Shown here one piece after another: positions 7,680-10,656 of a stretch of DNA of 10,656 nt. The position numbers and the translations under genes were made by a program. The number at the start of each line of letters is the position of its first letter. The stretch's first letter is position 1. Location of the stretch: the NCBI GenBank assembly GCA_947625585.1, contig CANQOZ010000037.1, forward strand, positions 1 through 10,656, read 5' to 3'. This DNA is from an uncultured Eubacteriaceae bacterium (lineage in GTDB: Bacteria > Bacillota > Clostridia > Eubacteriales > Eubacteriaceae). Below the pieces are notes generated by a model. That model saw only the letters and a list, made by a program, of their open reading frames with translations. It had not been told where the DNA came from and searched no databases.

Positions 7680-7718
7680 GATGCGAAAATATTGATTCTA
7701 AACGAATTTAAATCACGA

Positions 7719-7784
7719 TTAAGTTAAAATAATCTGTAAAAATATTAATTCTTTTAAGATAATTTAAGTACAAGTTAATATACT
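7719..7784 (+). promoter_or_regulatory. probable promoter and candidate control boxes of the two-component operon
   Basis: TATACT (7779-7784) is a reasonable -10 box. The best -35 candidate is TTAAGA (7754-7759) at a long 19-base spacing, a weak promoter that would suit an activator. TTAAG recurs at 7719, 7754 and 7764, the last two exactly 10 bp apart on one face of the helix, as in head-to-tail boxes for OmpR-type regulators. This could be autoregulation, but TTAAG is common in AT-rich DNA. Confidence 0.4.
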
Positions 7785-7810
7785 AATTCTAAAACTAGGA
7801 GTGATCGAGA

Positions 7811-8488
7811 ATGAGACTACTATTAGCTGAAGATGAAGTAAACCTTTCAAAAGCCCTAGCTACAATTTTAAAACATAATAATTATTCAGTTGACCAAGTC
7901 TATGATGGTAATGATGCATATGATTATGCAACTATTAATGATTATGATGGAATAATCTTAGATATCATGATGCCGGGTATGGATGGAATGGAAGTTTTAA
8001 AGAGACTTAGAAAAGAAAACATCCATACACCAATTATCATGTTGACAGCCAAAGGGGAAACTGAAGATAAAATAGCAGGTCTAAATGCTGGAGCAGATGA
8101 CTATTTATCAAAACCTTTTGATACAAAGGAATTAATAGCTAGGATTAGATCAATAACAAGACGTAAAAGTGAATTTAAACCAAATATATTAGAAATCGGA
8201 AATTTACAATTAAATAAGGAAACATCTGAATTAATCTGTGGAGAAAATGTTATACACTTAACTAATAAAGAATTCCAGATGTTGGAAATGTTGATGTTAA
8301 ATCCAAATATTTTGATTCGGTCTGAATTATTTTTAGAAAAAATTTGGGGTTTAGATACTGATAGTGAAATCAATGTTGTCTGGACCTATATTTCAACTTT
8401 AAGAAAAAGATTAAGCCAGATTGGATCAGATTATATGATTAAAGCTACTCGTGGAGCTGGTTATTCATTGAGTAAAATTGAAGAATAA
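7811..8488 (+). CDS. OmpR-family response regulator
   Basis: A DNA-binding response regulator of 225 residues, the standard length. The receiver domain (1-115) has the acidic pair Glu7/Asp8, phosphoacceptor Asp51 (LDIMMPGMDG), switch Thr79 (MLTA) and Lys101 (SKPF), all conserved. The C-terminal winged helix (about 125-222) has the family features LTNKEFQMLEMLM, the WTYISTLRKRL recognition helix and RGAGYSL. AGGAG (7797-7801) lies nine bases before the ATG. The gene ends in TAATG shared with the kinase, so the two are co-translated partners. It follows a terminator, so it has its own promoter, possibly self-controlled. The receiver is of the general ArlR/CiaR type, but I cannot assign an orthologue or regulon; nearby folT is one possible target through read-through only. 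Confidence 0.95.
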   Translation: MRLLLAEDEVNLSKALATILKHNNYSVDQVYDGNDAYDYATINDYDGIILDIMMPGMDGMEVLKRLRKENIHTPIIMLTAKGETEDKIAGLNAGADDYLSKPFDTKELIARIRSITRRKSEFKPNILEIGNLQLNKETSELICGENVIHLTNKEFQMLEMLMLNPNILIRSELFLEKIWGLDTDSEINVVWTYISTLRKRLSQIGSDYMIKATRGAGYSLSKIEE

Positions 8489-9711
8489 TGTTTCAAAAAC
8501 TTAGAAGAAAATTTATTACAATTGCAATGTTTTCCGTTACTGTCGTTTTAATAGGAATCATTGCAATTCTTAATTTATTTTACTTTTTACAATTAAATCG
8601 AGATGCTGATGATGTTTTAAACTTTTTATTAGCTCATAACGGGAGTTTTCCAGAAGATAGTTTTAGTTATAACAATAGGCATAACCTATTCTCTGGAGAA
8701 ACACCATACCGAACAAGATATTTTTCAGTTTCCTTTAATACGGAATCTGGAGAGACTGCTATTAATATGGGCCATATTGCTTCGATATTACCATCTGAGG
8801 CTTATAATTATGCCCTAACTGTAGCTGATTCAGGAAAAACCCAGGGAATCTATAGAGGATATAAATATAAAATCAAATATACAAATACAGGTTATGAAAT
8901 AGTTTTTTTAGATTTTGGATCTGAATTAACAACTCTAAGAACTTTAATCCTATTATCACTTTTAATCTTATTTGTAAGCTTAATCATTATATTTGTTTTA
9001 ATATCTCTTCTATCGAGACCAATTATTAATCCTGTTATTGAGAATATTCAAAAGCAAAAGCGATTTATAACAGATGCCAGCCATGAAATTAAGACACCGT
9101 TATCAATTATTTCAGCAGATACAGATGTTATTGAAATTCTTCATGGAGAAGACGAGTGGACCCAAAATATAAAAGATCAAGTTGTTCGAATGAATGATTT
9201 AGTTAAGGATTTATTAATTCTCTCCAAGATGGAATCGGCTGTTCCGAGCGAAATCGTAACAAAATTTAATGCCAGTGAAGTAATTAGTAAAAGAGCTGAT
9301 ACCTTTGATCCAATAGCCGTAAGTGAAAATAAACATTATATTAAGTCAATTGAAAAAGATGTTGAGTTTAAAGGTTATGAAGATGGTATTGATAAGCTTG
9401 TTTCGGTCTTATTAAATAATTCATTCAAATATACCCCTGAAGACGGTACAATAAGTTTAAATGTTTCAAAACAAGGTAAAAGTATAATAATAGTATGTAG
9501 CAATACTACCGATAAAATGCCTTCAGGTAATCTAAACCGATTGTTTGATCGTTTCTATCGATCAGACAATTCAAGAAGTAGGGAAACAGGTAGTTATGGT
9601 ATTGGTCTCTCAATCGCTAAAGCGGTTGTTGAACAACATAAGGGAAATATTAGTGTCGAAAAGGTTAACAGGAATCTAATATCTTTTCGAGCAGTTTTAA
9701 ACCAAATCTGA
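8488..9711 (+). CDS. membrane sensor histidine kinase
   Basis: Partner of the preceding regulator, 407 residues in the cytoplasmic membrane. TM1 lies about 10-35, an extracytoplasmic sensor region about 36-148 (with ETPYRTRYFSV, a motif I associate with a kinase family in anaerobic Bacillota and lactobacilli) and TM2 about 152-175. The phosphoacceptor is His199 in FITDASHEIKTPL. The ATPase domain has an N box LLNNSFKYTP (308-317), a degenerate G1 box (SNTTDKMPSG, no DxGxG), an F box LFDRFYRSD (352-360) and a G2 box GSYGIGLSIAK (368-378). Only about 24 residues separate TM2 from His199, so there is no room for a full HAMP domain. The G1 change occurs in related kinases and need not mean inactivity. 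The ligand is unknown. The TGA stop (9709-9711) lies inside the P1 stem of the following riboswitch. Confidence 0.94.
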   Translation: MFQKLRRKFITIAMFSVTVVLIGIIAILNLFYFLQLNRDADDVLNFLLAHNGSFPEDSFSYNNRHNLFSGETPYRTRYFSVSFNTESGETAINMGHIASILPSEAYNYALTVADSGKTQGIYRGYKYKIKYTNTGYEIVFLDFGSELTTLRTLILLSLLILFVSLIIIFVLISLLSRPIINPVIENIQKQKRFITDASHEIKTPLSIISADTDVIEILHGEDEWTQNIKDQVVRMNDLVKDLLILSKMESAVPSEIVTKFNASEVISKRADTFDPIAVSENKHYIKSIEKDVEFKGYEDGIDKLVSVLLNNSFKYTPEDGTISLNVSKQGKSIIIVCSNTTDKMPSGNLNRLFDRFYRSDNSRSRETGSYGIGLSIAKAVVEQHKGNISVEKVNRNLISFRAVLNQI

Positions 9712-9807
9712 CAAGAGTAAATTTGAGTGCGTAAAGTGGTGAATGATGGGATGTTGCATTCACACGAAATAGTCAACTATTGCGATACTCATTTTGCATC
9801 CGCTTGT
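9711..9807 (+). ncRNA. tetrahydrofolate (THF) riboswitch aptamer
   Basis: Matches the known THF (folT-motif) aptamer in order: P1 ACAAG (9711-9715) with CTTGT (9803-9807); AGTA; P2 TGAGT (9724-9728) with ACTCA (9787-9791); TAAAGTG; P3 GTGAATG (9739-9745) with CATTCAC (9757-9763); the ATGGGATG loop; ACGAA; a small AATAG/CTATT hairpin (9768-9781); and GCATCCG. The diagnostic pseudoknot forms between GGATG (9749-9753) and CATCC (9797-9801). THF riboswitches bind reduced folates and usually switch off folate transport or synthesis genes; this one lies just before folT, its classical target. Confidence 0.95.
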
Positions 9808-9888
9808 TATCAACTTTTCATAGTTAAACTCTATTTTATTGTTGAAAACAAGCATTACTTTTATGGAGGAAAGCTATGAAAAGTAATG
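9802..9888 (+). promoter_or_regulatory. expression platform of the THF riboswitch (translation control of folT)
   Basis: Three alternative pairings are visible. (a) 9802-9814 pairs with 9841-9853 with one mismatch and takes over the P1 3' strand. (b) 9813-9823 is a perfect 11-base complement of 9874-9884, covering the ATG, extendable by a G-T and an A-T pair. (c) 9853-9862 pairs perfectly over 10 bp with 9879-9888, leaving GGAGG in the loop. Since (a) and P1 exclude each other, ligand binding should break (a) and free the anti-start strand for (b), turning folT off. There is no T run, so translational rather than transcriptional control is inferred. Confidence 0.7.
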
Positions 9889-10656
9889 TCTTTTCACAAA
9901 ATTCAAAACTAACAAAATTAACTAGGACACAATTATTAGTCTATTCTGCAGTTTTTATAAGTATTAGTATTGTCCTAAAAATATTATTTGAAGTTTATAT
10001 TCCACTTGGTGGATTTCCATCACTTAGAATAAATTTAAATACAATTCCAATTATTCTTTCTGGGTTTATACTTGGACCAATTCCAGGTTTTATTATTGGG
10101 ATTATTAGTGATCTACTCTGTTATGTTATAAAGCCTAATGGACCATTATTCTTAGGATTTACCTTATCAAGTGGTCTTGCTGGGTTTATTCCAGGAATTC
10201 TATGGATCTTATTAAAAAACAGAAAGAGTAAATATTTAAAGTTTTTAAATTTAGGTGTTTCTGCATTAGCACTCATTTATTTATTCATCACAAATACCAT
10301 AAATTTTAGTAATGGACATTTTTATTATTTTGGTGAACCATTAAATATCTTTGTAGCTATTCTATTTTTCTTATTGATACTGCTGTTTTCGTTGTTTCCA
10401 TTTTTTGGAAAATTTTTACTTCGAAAAGCAAATTTTAGAGAAGATGAACGTATTTTATTAATAATAACTGTTGAACAGATTGTTAATTCTGTTCTTTTAA
10501 ATACATTATGGTTAACGATATTATATGGACAAGCGTGGATGGTTTTATTACCAGCTAGAATAATTACCAATATATTCTTAATTCCATTTTATTCTTTAAT
10601 AATATCGATTATGTTTAAGTATTTACCAAACAATTTTAAGAATTTAATTAAAAGAG
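9876..10656 (+). CDS. folT: folate ECF transporter substrate-binding (S) component, 3' end beyond window
   Basis: The membrane S component that binds folate and works with the shared ECF module (EcfA, EcfA', EcfT; not in this window) for ATP-driven uptake. The reading frame stays open for 260 codons to the window end, so the stop lies outside. FolT features seen: LRINLNTIPIILSGFILGP (about 50-68), IGIISDLLCYVIKPNGPLFLGFTLSSGLAGFIPG (74-107, in pieces), LNTLWL (208-213) and LPARIITNIFLIPF (225-238), the last with the Arg near the EcfT contact. Hydrophobic segments number about seven. Usual FolT proteins have about 165-180 residues and six segments; here about 80 extra residues (roughly 119-195, two extra hydrophobic segments) lie between the GFIPG helix and the LNTLWL helix. 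GGAGG (9865-9869) lies six bases before the ATG. Controlled by the THF riboswitch, which, with the signature motifs, makes the assignment firm. Confidence 0.92.
   Translation, partial: MKSNVFSQNSKLTKLTRTQLLVYSAVFISISIVLKILFEVYIPLGGFPSLRINLNTIPIILSGFILGPIPGFIIGIISDLLCYVIKPNGPLFLGFTLSSGLAGFIPGILWILLKNRKSKYLKFLNLGVSALALIYLFITNTINFSNGHFYYFGEPLNIFVAILFFLLILLFSLFPFFGKFLLRKANFREDERILLIITVEQIVNSVLLNTLWLTILYGQAWMVLLPARIITNIFLIPFYSLIISIMFKYLPNNFKNLIKR

Noticed and set aside
8101..8373. Antisense reading frame inside the response regulator gene
   Set aside because: It lies wholly within a well-conserved gene, has no ribosome site or recognisable protein features, and is a product of AT-rich codon use. 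The same applies to the antisense frames at 5496-5717, 7261-7473, 9594-9776 and 10325-10570.
1..10656. Mycoplasma-type genetic code, CRISPR, tRNA, mobile elements
   Set aside because: TGA ends the kinase and Trp is TGG, so the code is standard. No regular repeat-spacer array, cloverleaf, transposase or inverted-repeat pair was found by eye.

Overview
The window is AT-rich DNA (about one third G+C by eye) from a low-GC Bacillota. Every gene lies on the + strand. TGA is read as a stop (end of the histidine kinase) and Trp is TGG, so this is the standard bacterial code, not the mycoplasma code. The ChW-repeat surface protein, the ECF-type FolT, the tetrahydrofolate riboswitch and the serC-serA-DUF1015 order all fit clostridial, lactobacillar or erysipelotrichial relatives. 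I cannot name the species.

Layout. (1) 1-2158: a large extracellular-type protein of Ig-like repeats, a GBS Bsp-like segment and three C-terminal ChW repeats. It has no signal peptide in its own frame, but a signal-peptide-like fragment sits just upstream in another frame, so the gene may be frameshifted. A hairpin terminator follows. (2) 2159-2502: intergenic region with a good sigma-A-type promoter (2440-2468). (3) 2503-7637: a tightly overlapping five-gene operon of serC, serA, a DUF1015 protein, a Cof-type HAD phosphatase and a membrane-anchored polysaccharide deacetylase, closed by a strong terminator at 7644-7679. (4) 7811-9711: an OmpR-family response regulator and its histidine kinase, overlapping TAATG. 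(5) 9711-10656: a clear tetrahydrofolate riboswitch whose P1 stem contains the kinase stop codon, then folT, which runs off the window end.

How it works together. SerA and SerC convert 3-phosphoglycerate to O-phosphoserine. No SerB is present; the DUF1015 protein or the HAD protein may handle phosphoserine. The deacetylase at the operon end acts outside the membrane and has no obvious link to serine. The two-component pair has its own leader region. folT has no terminator in front of it, so two-component transcription may run into the folate-controlled gene. The folT leader can be drawn as a switch: the 3' strand of riboswitch P1 is shared with a downstream 13-position hairpin, which competes with a sequence perfectly complementary to the folT start codon region.

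I see no CRISPR array, tRNA, rRNA, transposase, integrase or phage gene. The best candidates for something new are the riboswitch expression platform fused to an upstream stop codon, the serB-less phosphoserine operon and the disrupted surface protein.
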